DNA of 45,643 nucleotides from NCBI RefSeq assembly GCF_030757795.1, contig NZ_JAUQWH010000061.1, forward strand, positions 1-45,643, given 5' to 3'. Position 1 is the stretch's first letter, and each line of letters starts with the position of its first letter. The translations under genes were made by a program, and so were the position numbers. This document shows, piece by piece, positions 25,762 through 34,085 of this stretch. The stretch is from Actinoplanes oryzae. GTDB lineage: Bacteria; Actinomycetota; Actinomycetes; Mycobacteriales; Micromonosporaceae. The notes beneath the pieces were generated by a model. It saw only the letters and a list, made by a program, of their open reading frames with translations. It had not been told where the DNA came from and searched no databases.

Positions 25762-27051
25762 TCAGCCCTGTCCGATCGCGGCCTTGGCGGCGGCGACGTA
25801 GGCGGCCGCGGCCTGGGCGGGCGCCTGGCGCCCGTACTGGACCTCCTCGGCGGCCTTGACCAGCTCGGTCTTGACCTTGCTGTGGCCGGGCAGCGGAACC
25901 GCCGGCGCCGGGCCGAACTTCGGCACGAGCTGGTCCTCCACCGCGATCGACGCCTTCATGGCCGGGTCGGTCGTGGTCGCGGCGACCTCCTTGCGGATGT
26001 CGAGGTTGGACGGCAGGCCGCGGTCGGTGCCCAGGATCTTGCCGGCCTCCGGGTCGTTGGCCAGGAAGTTCAGCACGTCCACGGCGGCGTCCTTGTGCTT
26101 GCTGCCGCGGAAGACCGAGAAGTACATGGACGCCCGGGCCCACTGCGCGCTCGGGTCGCCCGGGTAGGACACCACGCCCAGCTCGTCGGCGGTGTTCTTC
26201 TTCAGCTCCGGCATCTGGTTGGCCCACACCCAGCTGGTCGCCGCCTTGCCGGTGACCACGAGCTGCTTGCTGATGTCGGTGACGTTGCCCTCGTGGATCA
26301 CGTCGGGGGTGGGCGTGGCGCCCTGCTCGCGGGCCTTCTTCCACAGGTCGAACCAGGCGGTCACGTCCTGCTCGGTGAAGCCCAGCTCCTTGCCGTTGTA
26401 GAGGTCCTTGCCCTGCTGCCGGATCCACACCCAGAACGCCTGGTACGTGGCGGACGGGTCCTGCGTGCCCGGAACCTTGGTGACCTTGCTGACGTTGGCC
26501 GCCCAGCTGATCAGGTCGTCCCAGCTCATCCCGATCGTGGGCTCGGGCAGCTTGTGCTTGGCCAGCAGCGTCTTGTTGTAGACCAGCCCCTGGGTGTTCT
26601 CCCCGAACGACAGGCCGGCGAGCTTGCCGTCGACCACGCCGTACTTCCACAGGCCCTCGGGGAACTTCGACGTGTCCACCTTGCCGCTCTGCTGGTAGGG
26701 CGTCAGGTCCAGGGTCACGTTGCGGGTGGCGTACTCGGCGATGTAGTTGTCGTCGATCTGGAAGATGTCCGGGGCGTTGCCCCCGGCGGTCAGCGTGGCC
26801 AGCTTGTCGAAGTAGCCCTGGTTGGCCTGCCAGGTCTTCTTGAACGTCACGTCCGGGTGCTTCGACGTGTAGAGGTCGAGCGCCTTCTCGGTGAGCTGGG
26901 CGCGGTTCTCGGCGCCCCACCAGAAGATCGACAGCTCGACCTTGCCGTCGCCGGCGTCGTCGTCGCCACCGCACGCGGCGGCTCCCAGCAGCAGAGGTAC
27001 GGTCAGCGCGGCGGCGAGCAGGCGGCGCCGCCGGAGTTGTGTGCGCAGCAT
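25762..27051 (-). CDS. Sugar-binding lipoprotein of the ABC transporter
   Basis: 429 residues. Lipoprotein signal MLRTQLRRRRLLAAALTVPL followed by lipobox LGAAAC (Cys ~27), then GGDDDAGDGK linker. The mature part is a cluster B/family 1 binding protein: ELSIFWWGAENRA, GGNAPDIFQIDDNYIAEYA, WDDLISWAANVSK, GVVSYPGDPSAQWARASMYF, AAVDVLNFLANDPEAGKIL. Trp-rich positions (FWWG, FWVW) suit stacking on an oligosaccharide. Given the pectate lyase, arabinanase and uronate enzymes nearby, oligogalacturonide or another pectic fragment is the likely ligand. GGAG lies 5 bases before the ATG, 13 bases after the LacI gene. Confidence 0.93.
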   Translation of the reverse strand: MLRTQLRRRRLLAAALTVPLLLGAAACGGDDDAGDGKVELSIFWWGAENRAQLTEKALDLYTSKHPDVTFKKTWQANQGYFDKLATLTAGGNAPDIFQIDDNYIAEYATRNVTLDLTPYQQSGKVDTSKFPEGLWKYGVVDGKLAGLSFGENTQGLVYNKTLLAKHKLPEPTIGMSWDDLISWAANVSKVTKVPGTQDPSATYQAFWVWIRQQGKDLYNGKELGFTEQDVTAWFDLWKKAREQGATPTPDVIHEGNVTDISKQLVVTGKAATSWVWANQMPELKKNTADELGVVSYPGDPSAQWARASMYFSVFRGSKHKDAAVDVLNFLANDPEAGKILGTDRGLPSNLDIRKEVAATTTDPAMKASIAVEDQLVPKFGPAPAVPLPGHSKVKTELVKAAEEVQYGRQAPAQAAAAYVAAAKAAIGQG

Positions 27052-27064
27052 GGCACTCCAGTCG

Positions 27065-28054
27065 TCACAAGACTTTTTCGGGAACCGGGCTCGTGGAGTC
27101 GCGCACCACCAGCTCGGTCTGCAGATTGATCAGTGCGGTGGTGCGACGGTCGTCGCCGTACGCGAGGAGCATGTCGACGGCCGCCCTGCCGGCGGCGGCG
27201 GTGGGCGTCGCCACCGTGGTCAGCTTGGGGCGGGTGAGGCGGCTCAGCGCGATGTCGTCGATGCCGACCACGCTGACGTCGCGGGGCACCCGCAGGCCCC
27301 GGCCGTGCAGGCCCTCGATCAGCCCCAGGGCCATGAGGTCGTTGTAGGCGAGCACCGCGGTGACACCGGCCCTGGCGACCGTGTCGGCGGCGGCCAGCCC
27401 CCCGTCCTCGGTGGGCGCGTTGGGGCCGGTGACGAGCAGATCGGCCCCCGCCGCACGGGCGGCAGCCGCGGCCGAGCGGCGGATCTCCTTGCTCGTCCAC
27501 GACCCCCGCGGTCCCGCCGCGAGCGCGATCGACCGGTGCCCCAGCCCGGTCAGGTGCTCGATCGCCAGGCGCGCGCCCTGGGCCACGTCCATGACCACGG
27601 CGGGCAGCCCGGTGATCTGCCGGTTGACCACGACCAGCGGCACCTCGCGGCTGAGCTGCTCGATCAGGCTGTTGCTCATCCGGGGGCTGCACAGCAGCAC
27701 GCCGTCGACCTGTTTCGCCAGGGCCCGGACGAGCTCCTCCTCGGCGATCGCGTCCTCGTTGGTGTCGGCCACGAAGATGTGGTGGTCGTGCTTGCGCGCC
27801 TGGCTCTCCGCCGCCTTGATCAGCGGCGGGAAGAACGGGTTCGCGATGTCCGCGACGATCAGCCCGATGTTGCAGGTGCGGCCGGTGATGAGCGCGCGGG
27901 CGGCCCGGTTCGGGCGGTAGCCGAGCTGCTCGGCGCAGGCCAGCACCCGGGTGCGGGTCTCGACGTTGACCAGGTGCGGGGCGGAGAACGTGCGGGAGAC
28001 CGTGGAGATGTGCACGCCGGAGGCCCGGGCGACGTCGCGAATCGTGGCCGGCAT
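27065..28054 (-). CDS. LacI-family regulator of the pectin/uronate genes
   Basis: 329 residues: LacI helix-turn-helix (TIRDVARASGVHISTVSRTF, hinge helix GYRPNRAARAL) and a periplasmic-binding-protein-like effector domain (NIGLIVADIANPFFPPLIK, VDGVLLCSPR, GHRSIALAAGP, VLAYNDLMALGLIEGL, VSVVGIDDIALSRLTRPKLT). ATG at 28054 has AAGGGGG 6 bases upstream; a longer open frame upstream was rejected. It leads the operon with the transporter and faces the catabolic operon. Palindromes of LacI type lie in both divergent promoters and before the pectate lyase gene, so it most likely represses all three until a uronate or pectin derivative binds. Confidence 0.93.
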   Translation of the reverse strand: MPATIRDVARASGVHISTVSRTFSAPHLVNVETRTRVLACAEQLGYRPNRAARALITGRTCNIGLIVADIANPFFPPLIKAAESQARKHDHHIFVADTNEDAIAEEELVRALAKQVDGVLLCSPRMSNSLIEQLSREVPLVVVNRQITGLPAVVMDVAQGARLAIEHLTGLGHRSIALAAGPRGSWTSKEIRRSAAAAARAAGADLLVTGPNAPTEDGGLAAADTVARAGVTAVLAYNDLMALGLIEGLHGRGLRVPRDVSVVGIDDIALSRLTRPKLTTVATPTAAAGRAAVDMLLAYGDDRRTTALINLQTELVVRDSTSPVPEKVL

Positions 28055-28139
28055 GCTCGCGCCCCCTTCGCTTTTATGATCCATTTCCGCTCGCCGTGGG
28101 AGCGGTTCCAGACAGTGGCGTGCGTCACTGCGTTGGCCC

Positions 28140-28168
28140 ATTAATGCAAGCGGTTGCAGCGGTGTCAA
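28140..28168 (-). promoter_or_regulatory. lacI-transporter operon promoter with operator in the spacer
   Basis: On the minus strand TTGACA (28163-28168) and ATTAAT (28140-28145) are 17 bases apart. The spacer holds most of the palindrome TGCAAGCGGTTGCA (28145-28158), a LacI-family operator with the usual CG centre. A repressor bound there would block RNA polymerase directly, so the regulator probably represses its own operon. Confidence 0.72.
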
Positions 28169-28252
28169 TGGTTGTTTGTTGCGAATGGGTGACCGGCTCC
28201 GCACCGAAACGGCTACGCAGCCGGTCAGAAGTGGACAATCCGGCGCCGCCCG

Positions 28253-28300
28253 TTGACGCACAGACATTGACGTGCCTAGTTTCCTTGCAAACGTTTGTCG
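28253..28300 (+). promoter_or_regulatory. Catabolic operon promoter with LacI-type operator at the start site
   Basis: TTGACG (28253-28258) and TAGTTT (28277-28282) are 18 bases apart and form a plausible promoter with a start near 28289. The palindrome TTGCAAACGTTTGTCG (28285-28300, core AAACGTTT) covers that start, a standard position for LacI-type repression. The rest of 28055-28320 holds the divergent promoter listed separately and no gene. Confidence 0.68.
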
Positions 28301-28320
28301 CTTCTTCTCGGAGGTCCGGC

Positions 28321-29619
28321 ATGACCCGACGCTTCGCTCTGGTGGGCACCGGGGCCCGCGCCGAGATGTTCGTCCGGGCGATCACGGCCGACCACGCCGC
28401 GACGGCCCGGCTCGTCGCCTTCTGCGACACCAACCAGCACCGGATGGCGGTCCACAACGGGTGGCTCCCGGCGCCCGTCCCGGCCTACCCGGCGGGCGAG
28501 CTGGCCACGATGCTCGCCCGCGAGCGCGTCGACGTCCTGATCGTCACCAGCGTCGACGCCACCCACGCCGGGCACATCGTCACCGCGCTCGAGGCGGGCT
28601 GCGACGTCATCACCGAGAAGCCGATGACCACCGACATCACGGGCTGCCGCGCCGTCCTCGACGCCATCGCGCGGACCGGGCGGCAGGTGTCGGTCGCGTT
28701 CAACTACCGCTTCAACCCGGTGCACGAACGCGTCCGGATGCTGCTCGCCGAGGGTGCGGTGGGCGAGATCGGCTCGGTGCACTTCGAGTGGCTGCTCGAC
28801 GTCCGGCACGGCGCCGACTACTTCCGCCGCTGGCACCGCGACAAGGCCAACTCCGGCGGCCTGCTCGTGCACAAGGCCGGCCACCACTTCGACCTGGTCA
28901 ACTGGTGGCTGGGCACGGCGCCTGCGGAGGTCTACGCCTCCGGCAGGCTCTTCTTCTACGGCGAGAACGGCAAGCGCCACGGGTACGCGCGGGAGTACGA
29001 CCGTGTCCACGGCAGCCCGGCTGCCTCCGACGACCCGTTCGCGCTGCACCTCGCGGACAATCCCCGGCTCCGGGCCCTCTACCTCGACGCCGAGCATCTC
29101 GACGGCTACCACCGCGACCAGAATGTCTTCGCGCCGGGAGTGACCATCGAGGACGACATGGCGGTGCTCGTGCGCTACGACACCGGGGCGACGATGACCT
29201 ACCACCTGACCGCGTACGCGCCGTGGGAGGGCTATCGGCTCATGGTCAACGGGAGCCGGGGGCGCCTGGAGCTCGAGGTCGTCGAGAACGACCACGTCAG
29301 CCTCGCCGCCGCCGGGTCCCTGAAGGGCGCCGCCGTGCACGGCATGACCGAGAACCCGGAGCAGGGGCACCGGCGGCTGACCCTGCACCCCTTCTGGGAG
29401 CCCGCCCGCGAGATCGAGCTTCCGCCGTCACCGCGTGGCGGGCACGGGGGCGCCGACGAACGCATGACCGCCGTCCTGCTCGGCGCCGCCACCGACCCCC
29501 TCGCCCGCTCCGCCACCGCCCGCGACGGCGCCCTGGCCCTGGCCACCGGGCTGGCCGCCAACCAGTCCCTGCGCACCGGGGCGCCCGTACTCGTCAAAGA
29601 CCTCGACCTGCTTCCCTGA
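28321..29619 (+). CDS. Gfo/Idh/MocA-family oxidoreductase
   Basis: 432 residues. N-terminal Rossmann fold (FALVGTGARAEMFVRAI, ITADHAATARLVAFCDTN), the family's cofactor/lysine motif CDVITEKPMTTDI (EKP) and an extended C-terminal alpha/beta domain with GGLLVHKAGHHFDLVNWWLG, whose KxxHHFD matches the catalytic Lys/His region. It is longer than the usual ~350 because of a loop (FYGENGKRHGYAREYDRVHG) and C-terminal extension. These enzymes oxidise or reduce sugars with NAD(P). As the first gene after the LacI-controlled promoter it probably handles an imported uronate derivative, but the substrate cannot be read from sequence. GGAGG lies 7 bases before the ATG. Confidence 0.9.
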   Translation: MTRRFALVGTGARAEMFVRAITADHAATARLVAFCDTNQHRMAVHNGWLPAPVPAYPAGELATMLARERVDVLIVTSVDATHAGHIVTALEAGCDVITEKPMTTDITGCRAVLDAIARTGRQVSVAFNYRFNPVHERVRMLLAEGAVGEIGSVHFEWLLDVRHGADYFRRWHRDKANSGGLLVHKAGHHFDLVNWWLGTAPAEVYASGRLFFYGENGKRHGYAREYDRVHGSPAASDDPFALHLADNPRLRALYLDAEHLDGYHRDQNVFAPGVTIEDDMAVLVRYDTGATMTYHLTAYAPWEGYRLMVNGSRGRLELEVVENDHVSLAAAGSLKGAAVHGMTENPEQGHRRLTLHPFWEPAREIELPPSPRGGHGGADERMTAVLLGAATDPLARSATARDGALALATGLAANQSLRTGAPVLVKDLDLLP

Positions 29620-29663
29620 CCCCCTCCCCGCCGCTGTTCGGACCGACTGCTTCCGAGGTGACC

Positions 29664-31124
29664 GTGCCCGATCCTGTCTTCGCCACCGATGCCCGGCAGC
29701 GGGACATCGCCGTCGAGCTGCACGCGCTCGTCCGCGACCTGCCGCTGATCTGCCCGCACGGGCACGTCGACCCCGGCCTGCTCGCCGGGGACGAGCCGTT
29801 CCCCGACCCCGCGCACCTGCTGGTCGTGCCCGACCACTACGTCACCCGGATGCTGTTCAGCCAGGGCATCCCGCCGGCGCGGCTCGGCGTGCCCACGCGC
29901 GACGGCAGCCCGGTCGAGACGGACGGCCGCGCGATCTGGCGCCTGCTCGCCTCGAACTGGCACCTCTTCCGCGGCACGCCGTCGCGGCTGTGGCTGGAGC
30001 AGACGTTCACGCGCGTGTTCGGCATCGGCACGCCCCTGAGCGCCGCGACGGCCGATCGCCTGTACGACGAGATCAGCGAGCGGCTGGCCGAGCCGGCGTT
30101 CCGCCCCCGGGCGCTGTTCGAGCGCTTCGGCATCGAGGTACTGGCCACCACCGAGTCGCCGTTGGACGACCTGTCCCGGCACGCCAAACTGGCCGCCGAC
30201 GGGTGGGGCGGGCCGGGCGGCCGGGTCATCACCACGTTCCGGCCGGACGAGGTGGTGGACATCGAGTTCGACGGCTGGGCCGCGAAGGTCGCCCGGCTCG
30301 GCGAGCTGACCGGCTCGGACACGACGACGTTCAGCGGCTATCTCGACGCGCTGCGGGCGCGGCGGGCGGCGTTCATCGAGGCCGGGGCGACGTCGTCGGA
30401 CCACGGGCACCTCACCGCCCGTACTGAGCGACTGAGCGACACGGACGTGCGCGCCTTGTTCGAACGCGCACTCCGCGGCACGGCGACGGCGGCGGACGCG
30501 GAACTGTTCCGGGCGCACATGCTCGTGGAGTTCGCGCGCATGTCCCTCGACGACGGCCTGGTACTCCAGCTGCACCCCGGCGCGGTGCGTAACCACAACG
30601 GCCCGCTGCACGAGAGGCACGGGCGGGACGTGGGCGGCGACATCCCGCAGGCCACCGACTACGTGCACGCCCTGCGGCCGCTGCTGGAGGAGTACGGCAA
30701 CGACCCGCGGCTGCGGCTCGTCGTGTACACGCTCGACGAGCACACGTACAGCAGGGAGCTGGCCCCGCTGGCCGGCGGCTACGCGGCCGTGTACCTGGGT
30801 GCGCCGTGGTGGTTCCTCGACACGCCGGACGGGCTGCGCCGCTTCCGCGAGGCGGTGACCGACAGCGCCGGCTTCTACAACACGGCCGGCTTCGTCGACG
30901 ACACCCGCGCCTTCTGCTCGATCCCGGTCCGCCACGACGTGGCCCGCCGCGCCGACGCCGCCTACCTGGCGTCACTGGTGGTGCAGGACCGGCTGCCCTT
31001 CGACGAGGCGGCGGAGACGATCGCGGACCTCGCCTACCACCTGCCCAGGAAGATCTTCCGCCTCGACTCCCCGCCGGGGCCTTCTTCTGCCTCCGCCGCT
31101 GCGGCCCGGGAGGCAGCGCAATGA
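29664..31124 (+). CDS. uxaC: Uronate isomerase
   Basis: 486 residues, amidohydrolase-type TIM barrel. It isomerises D-galacturonate to tagaturonate and D-glucuronate to fructuronate. Evidence: N-terminal metal motif LPLICPHGHVDP (H32, H34), SNWHLFRGTPSRLWLEQTF, EVLATTESPLDDL, VITTFRPDEVVDIEFDGW, VLQLHPGAVRNHN, LGAPWWFLDTPDGLRRF. The PHGHVDP form (rather than DPHCHL) belongs to the divergent actinobacterial branch. GAGG (29655-29658) lies 5 bases before GTG 29664; GTG 29658 is less likely. The stop overlaps the next start as ATGA. Confidence 0.93.
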   Translation: MPDPVFATDARQRDIAVELHALVRDLPLICPHGHVDPGLLAGDEPFPDPAHLLVVPDHYVTRMLFSQGIPPARLGVPTRDGSPVETDGRAIWRLLASNWHLFRGTPSRLWLEQTFTRVFGIGTPLSAATADRLYDEISERLAEPAFRPRALFERFGIEVLATTESPLDDLSRHAKLAADGWGGPGGRVITTFRPDEVVDIEFDGWAAKVARLGELTGSDTTTFSGYLDALRARRAAFIEAGATSSDHGHLTARTERLSDTDVRALFERALRGTATAADAELFRAHMLVEFARMSLDDGLVLQLHPGAVRNHNGPLHERHGRDVGGDIPQATDYVHALRPLLEEYGNDPRLRLVVYTLDEHTYSRELAPLAGGYAAVYLGAPWWFLDTPDGLRRFREAVTDSAGFYNTAGFVDDTRAFCSIPVRHDVARRADAAYLASLVVQDRLPFDEAAETIADLAYHLPRKIFRLDSPPGPSSASAAAAREAAQ

Positions 31125-31348
31125 GCCGCCACCGCAGCGCCCCGCGCACCTTCGCGGGCACGCCCTTCTCCGCCGCGCACACCTTGGCGGCCTCGTTCTT
31201 TCCCGCCGCGCACACCTTCGCGGGCACTCCGTTCTTCGCCACGGAGCGCGTGGCCCGCGAACGTGACGCGGGTGCGCACCTTTCCGCCGCCGCACAATGC
31301 GGAGCGGGCGTGGTCTCGCTCGCCGCAGGACAGGAGGTCGCGCGATGA
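31121..31348 (+). CDS. Possible 75-residue repeat protein coupled between uxaC and the dehydratase gene
   Basis: The open frame starts ATG at 31121, overlapping the uxaC stop as ATGA, and stops TGA at 31346-31348, overlapping the next ATG as ATGA. It thus fills the gap exactly. It encodes three 11-residue repeats (RTFAGTPFSAA, HTLAASFFPAA, HTFAGTPFFAT) and then an Arg/Ala-rich tail. No known domain, signal peptide or metal motif. It could be a real small protein, or a spacer whose frame is kept open so that ribosomes pass from uxaC to the dehydratase. GGAGG at 31333-31337 inside it would also start the dehydratase independently. Confidence 0.45.
   Translation: MSRHRSAPRTFAGTPFSAAHTLAASFFPAAHTFAGTPFFATERVARERDAGAHLSAAAQCGAGVVSLAAGQEVAR
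31142..31240 (+). repeat. Three imperfect 31-33-base tandem units
   Basis: Units begin CCGCGCAC at 31142, 31173 and 31206 and continue with variants of ACCTTCGCGGGCAC and CCTTCTCCG. They encode the 11-residue repeats of the small open frame. Copies differ at several bases, so the duplication is not recent. Confidence 0.7.
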
Positions 31349-32631
31349 CGCGGATCGTCGGCGTGGACGTGCATGATGTGCGGTTCCCGACCGCGGCGCA
31401 GGGGGATGGCTCGGATGCGATCAACCGGGGCGACTACTCGGCGACCTACGTGGAGCTGCGGACCGACACGTCGCTCACCGGGGCGGGCTTCACCTTCACC
31501 AACGGGCGGGGCAACGAGCTGACCTGCGCGGCCGTACGGGCGCTGGCGCACCACGTGGAGGGGCGCACGCTCGAGGAGCTGTGGGCCGACCCGGCCGGGT
31601 TTGCGCGTTCGCTCAGTCAGGATGTCCAGTTGCGGTGGCTGGGGCCGGAGAAGGGCGTCATCCACATGGCGACGGGCGCCCTGGTCAACGCCGTCTGGGA
31701 CCTGCACGCGAAGGCGGCGGACAAGCCGATGTGGCGGTTCCTGAGCGAACTGCCCACGGAAAAGCTCGTGGCGAGCATCGACTTCCATCATCTCAGCGAC
31801 GCGCTGACCCCGGCGGACGCGGCGGCCATCCTGGACAAGGGGCTGGTCGGGCAGGACGATCGGCGCGCCCAGCTCGCCCGCGAGGGGCTGCCGTCGTACA
31901 CGACGAGTGTGGGGTGGCTGGGTTATCCCGACGAGAAGGTGCGTGACCTCGCCCGGGCGGCCGCGGCCGAGGGCTGGCGCGCGGTGAAGATGAAGGTCGG
32001 CGGGGAGCCGGCCGCCGACGTGCGCCGGGCGCGGATCATCCGGGCCGAGATCGGGCCGGACGCGCTGCTCATGATGGACGCCAACCAGGTCTGGGACGTC
32101 GGCGAGGCGATCGATCGGATGGCGGAGCTCGCGGTCGCGGACCCGTACTGGATCGAGGAGCCCACCCACCCGGACGACGTCCTCGGGCACGCCCGGGTGC
32201 AGCGGGCGGTCGCGCCGATCCGGGTGGCGACGGGCGAGGTGGCCGCGAACCGCGTCATCTTCAAGCAACTGCTGCAGGCCGAGGCCGTACGCGTGGTGCA
32301 GATCGACGCGTGCCGCGTGGGCGGCGTGCCGGAGGTGCTGGCCGAGCTGCTGCTGGCGGCCAAGTACGGCGTCTCGGTGTGCCCGCACGCCGGCGGTGTC
32401 GGTTTGTGTGAACTCGTGCAACATCTGTTCGCCTTCGACTACCTGCGCGTGGGCACGAGCCTCGACGGGCGCATGGTCGAGTACGTGGACCATCTGCACG
32501 AGCACTTCACCGACCCCGTCCGTACGCGGAACGGCCGCTACGTCCTGCCCGAACAGCCCGGCTACAGCGCCACGATCAAACCGTCGTCGCTGGCGGAGTT
32601 CCGCTTCCCGGACGGGCCGGTGTGGCGATGA
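31345..32631 (+). CDS. FucD-family sugar-acid dehydratase (enolase superfamily)
   Basis: 428 residues, very close over its length to Xanthomonas L-fuconate dehydratase: HDVRFPTAAQGDGSDA, LRWLGPEKGVIHMATGALVN, SYTTSVGWLGYPDEK, KVGGE, WIEEPTHPDDVLGHA, PHAGGVGLCELVQHL. Catalytic set visible: K215-M-K217, metal ligands D245, E271 and E298, and H348. The family removes water from C2-C3 of sugar acids to give 2-keto-3-deoxy acids; the Xanthomonas enzyme is known to accept L-fuconate, L-galactonate, D-arabinonate and D-altronate. Here it stands between uxaC and a hexuronate reductase with no fucose genes, so D-altronate or D-mannonate is the likelier substrate. GEVAANR replaces the Xanthomonas GEHTQNR. 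GGAGG lies 7 bases before the ATG. Confidence 0.9.
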   Translation: MTRIVGVDVHDVRFPTAAQGDGSDAINRGDYSATYVELRTDTSLTGAGFTFTNGRGNELTCAAVRALAHHVEGRTLEELWADPAGFARSLSQDVQLRWLGPEKGVIHMATGALVNAVWDLHAKAADKPMWRFLSELPTEKLVASIDFHHLSDALTPADAAAILDKGLVGQDDRRAQLAREGLPSYTTSVGWLGYPDEKVRDLARAAAAEGWRAVKMKVGGEPAADVRRARIIRAEIGPDALLMMDANQVWDVGEAIDRMAELAVADPYWIEEPTHPDDVLGHARVQRAVAPIRVATGEVAANRVIFKQLLQAEAVRVVQIDACRVGGVPEVLAELLLAAKYGVSVCPHAGGVGLCELVQHLFAFDYLRVGTSLDGRMVEYVDHLHEHFTDPVRTRNGRYVLPEQPGYSATIKPSSLAEFRFPDGPVWR

Positions 32632-34085
32632 GCACGGACAAGTGGGGCCGCCTCGACGGCAACGCCCGCCGCGCCGGCAACCTCGGCCCGCGCCGCCTCG
32701 GTCACGGCACCCTGGCCTCGCTGCCCGCGGAGACCCGGCCGCTCGTCGACTCCCGGTCGTTGCGGACCGGGATCGTGCACCTCGGGCCGGGCGCGTTCTT
32801 CCGGGCGCACCAGGCCGTCTACACCGAGGAGGCGATCGCGGCGGGCGGCGGCGACTGGGGCATCACCGCGGTCGCGCCGCACTCGACCGGCGTGGCCGAC
32901 GCGCTGCGCGCGCAGGACGGCTTGTTCAGCGTGACGACCCTGTCCGACGCCGGCGGCGGGACGCGGGTTGTCGGTTCGCTCACCGGCGTTCTGCACGCTC
33001 CGTCGGCGGGCGACGAGGTGGTCGCGCTGCTGGCCGACCCCGGCGTGCGGGTGGTCACGCTCACGATCACCGAGAAGGGGTACGCCCCCACGGCGGCGAT
33101 GCCCGCGCTGCTGGTCCGGGCCCTGGACGCGCGGCGCCGGGCGGACGCGGGACCGATCGCGTTGCTCAGCTGCGACAACCTGCCCTCGAACGGCCGCTGG
33201 CTGCGCGGGGTGATCGAAACGCTCACCGAGCGGGTGCCCGGGCTGCGCGACTGGGTGGCCGCCTCGGTCGGCTTCCCGGGCTCGATGGTCGACCGCATCG
33301 TGCCCGCCACGACGCCGGACACGCTGGCCACGGCGGCCGCGGCGCTCGGGGTGGACGACCTGGCCGCGGTGGCCGGGGAGCCGTACCGGCAGTGGGTCGT
33401 GGAGGACGACTTCCCCGGCGGGCGCCCGGCCTGGGAGCGGGCGGGCGTGGTGCTGACCGGCGATGCCCGGCCCTGGGAACGGCTCAAGCTGCGCACGCTC
33501 AACGGCGTGCACTCCACGCTGGCGTACCTGGGGGCGCTGGCCGGATGCGAGACCATCGCCGGGGCGCTGGACCTGCCCGGCATGCGCGACCTGCTGCACC
33601 GCCTGATCGCCGAGGACATCGCGCCGACCCTGGTCCCGCCGGACGGGGTGACGGTCCTGGACTACGGCGACTCGGTCCTCGCACGCTTCGCGGACACCGC
33701 GATCGCCTACCGGACCGTACAGGTCGCCATGGACGGATCCCAGAAGCTGCCGCAGCGGATCCTGCACACGGTCGCCGACCGCCGCGCCGCCGGCGCCGAT
33801 CCGCACTGGGCGCTGCTGGCCGTCGCCGCCTGGATGCGCTTTGTCCAGGGACGCACCGACGACGGCCGCGACCTCCCGCTGAACGATCCCCTGGCCGACC
33901 GGATCCGCACCGAGCTCGCCGGCGCCGCGCCGGGCCCGGACGGGATCGTGCAGGCGCTGCTCGGGATCCCCGAGATCTTCCCGCCGTCGCTGGCCGGGGA
34001 CGCCACGGTCCGCGCCGGGATCACGACCTGGCTGACCGCCCTCGACAAGCACGGCGCCGCCGCCACCGTGACCGGTGCGGCATGA
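32628..34085 (+). CDS. Fructuronate/tagaturonate reductase, mannitol dehydrogenase family
   Basis: 485 residues, long-chain polyol dehydrogenase. Rossmann start IVHLGPGAFFRAHQAVYTEE, then ITEKGYAPTAAMP, LLSCDNLPSNG, VGFPGSMVDRIVP, and the catalytic signature LKLRTLNGVHSTLAYLG with K287, N292 and H295. This family reduces fructuronate to mannonate or tagaturonate to altronate with NADH. UxaC immediately upstream makes those substrates and the FucD-family dehydratase could use the products, so reduction of one or both is the likely role. The ATG overlaps the dehydratase stop as ATGA. Its own stop is followed by a chain of ATGA junctions. Confidence 0.9.
   Translation: MSTDKWGRLDGNARRAGNLGPRRLGHGTLASLPAETRPLVDSRSLRTGIVHLGPGAFFRAHQAVYTEEAIAAGGGDWGITAVAPHSTGVADALRAQDGLFSVTTLSDAGGGTRVVGSLTGVLHAPSAGDEVVALLADPGVRVVTLTITEKGYAPTAAMPALLVRALDARRRADAGPIALLSCDNLPSNGRWLRGVIETLTERVPGLRDWVAASVGFPGSMVDRIVPATTPDTLATAAAALGVDDLAAVAGEPYRQWVVEDDFPGGRPAWERAGVVLTGDARPWERLKLRTLNGVHSTLAYLGALAGCETIAGALDLPGMRDLLHRLIAEDIAPTLVPPDGVTVLDYGDSVLARFADTAIAYRTVQVAMDGSQKLPQRILHTVADRRAAGADPHWALLAVAAWMRFVQGRTDDGRDLPLNDPLADRIRTELAGAAPGPDGIVQALLGIPEIFPPSLAGDATVRAGITTWLTALDKHGAAATVTGAA

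Noticed and set aside
24794..26974. A 726-codon frame that would fuse a protein to the first permease
   Set aside because: Its front half overlaps the sugar-binding protein in another frame and is Arg/Gly/Gln-rich nonsense; the permease starts at 25747.
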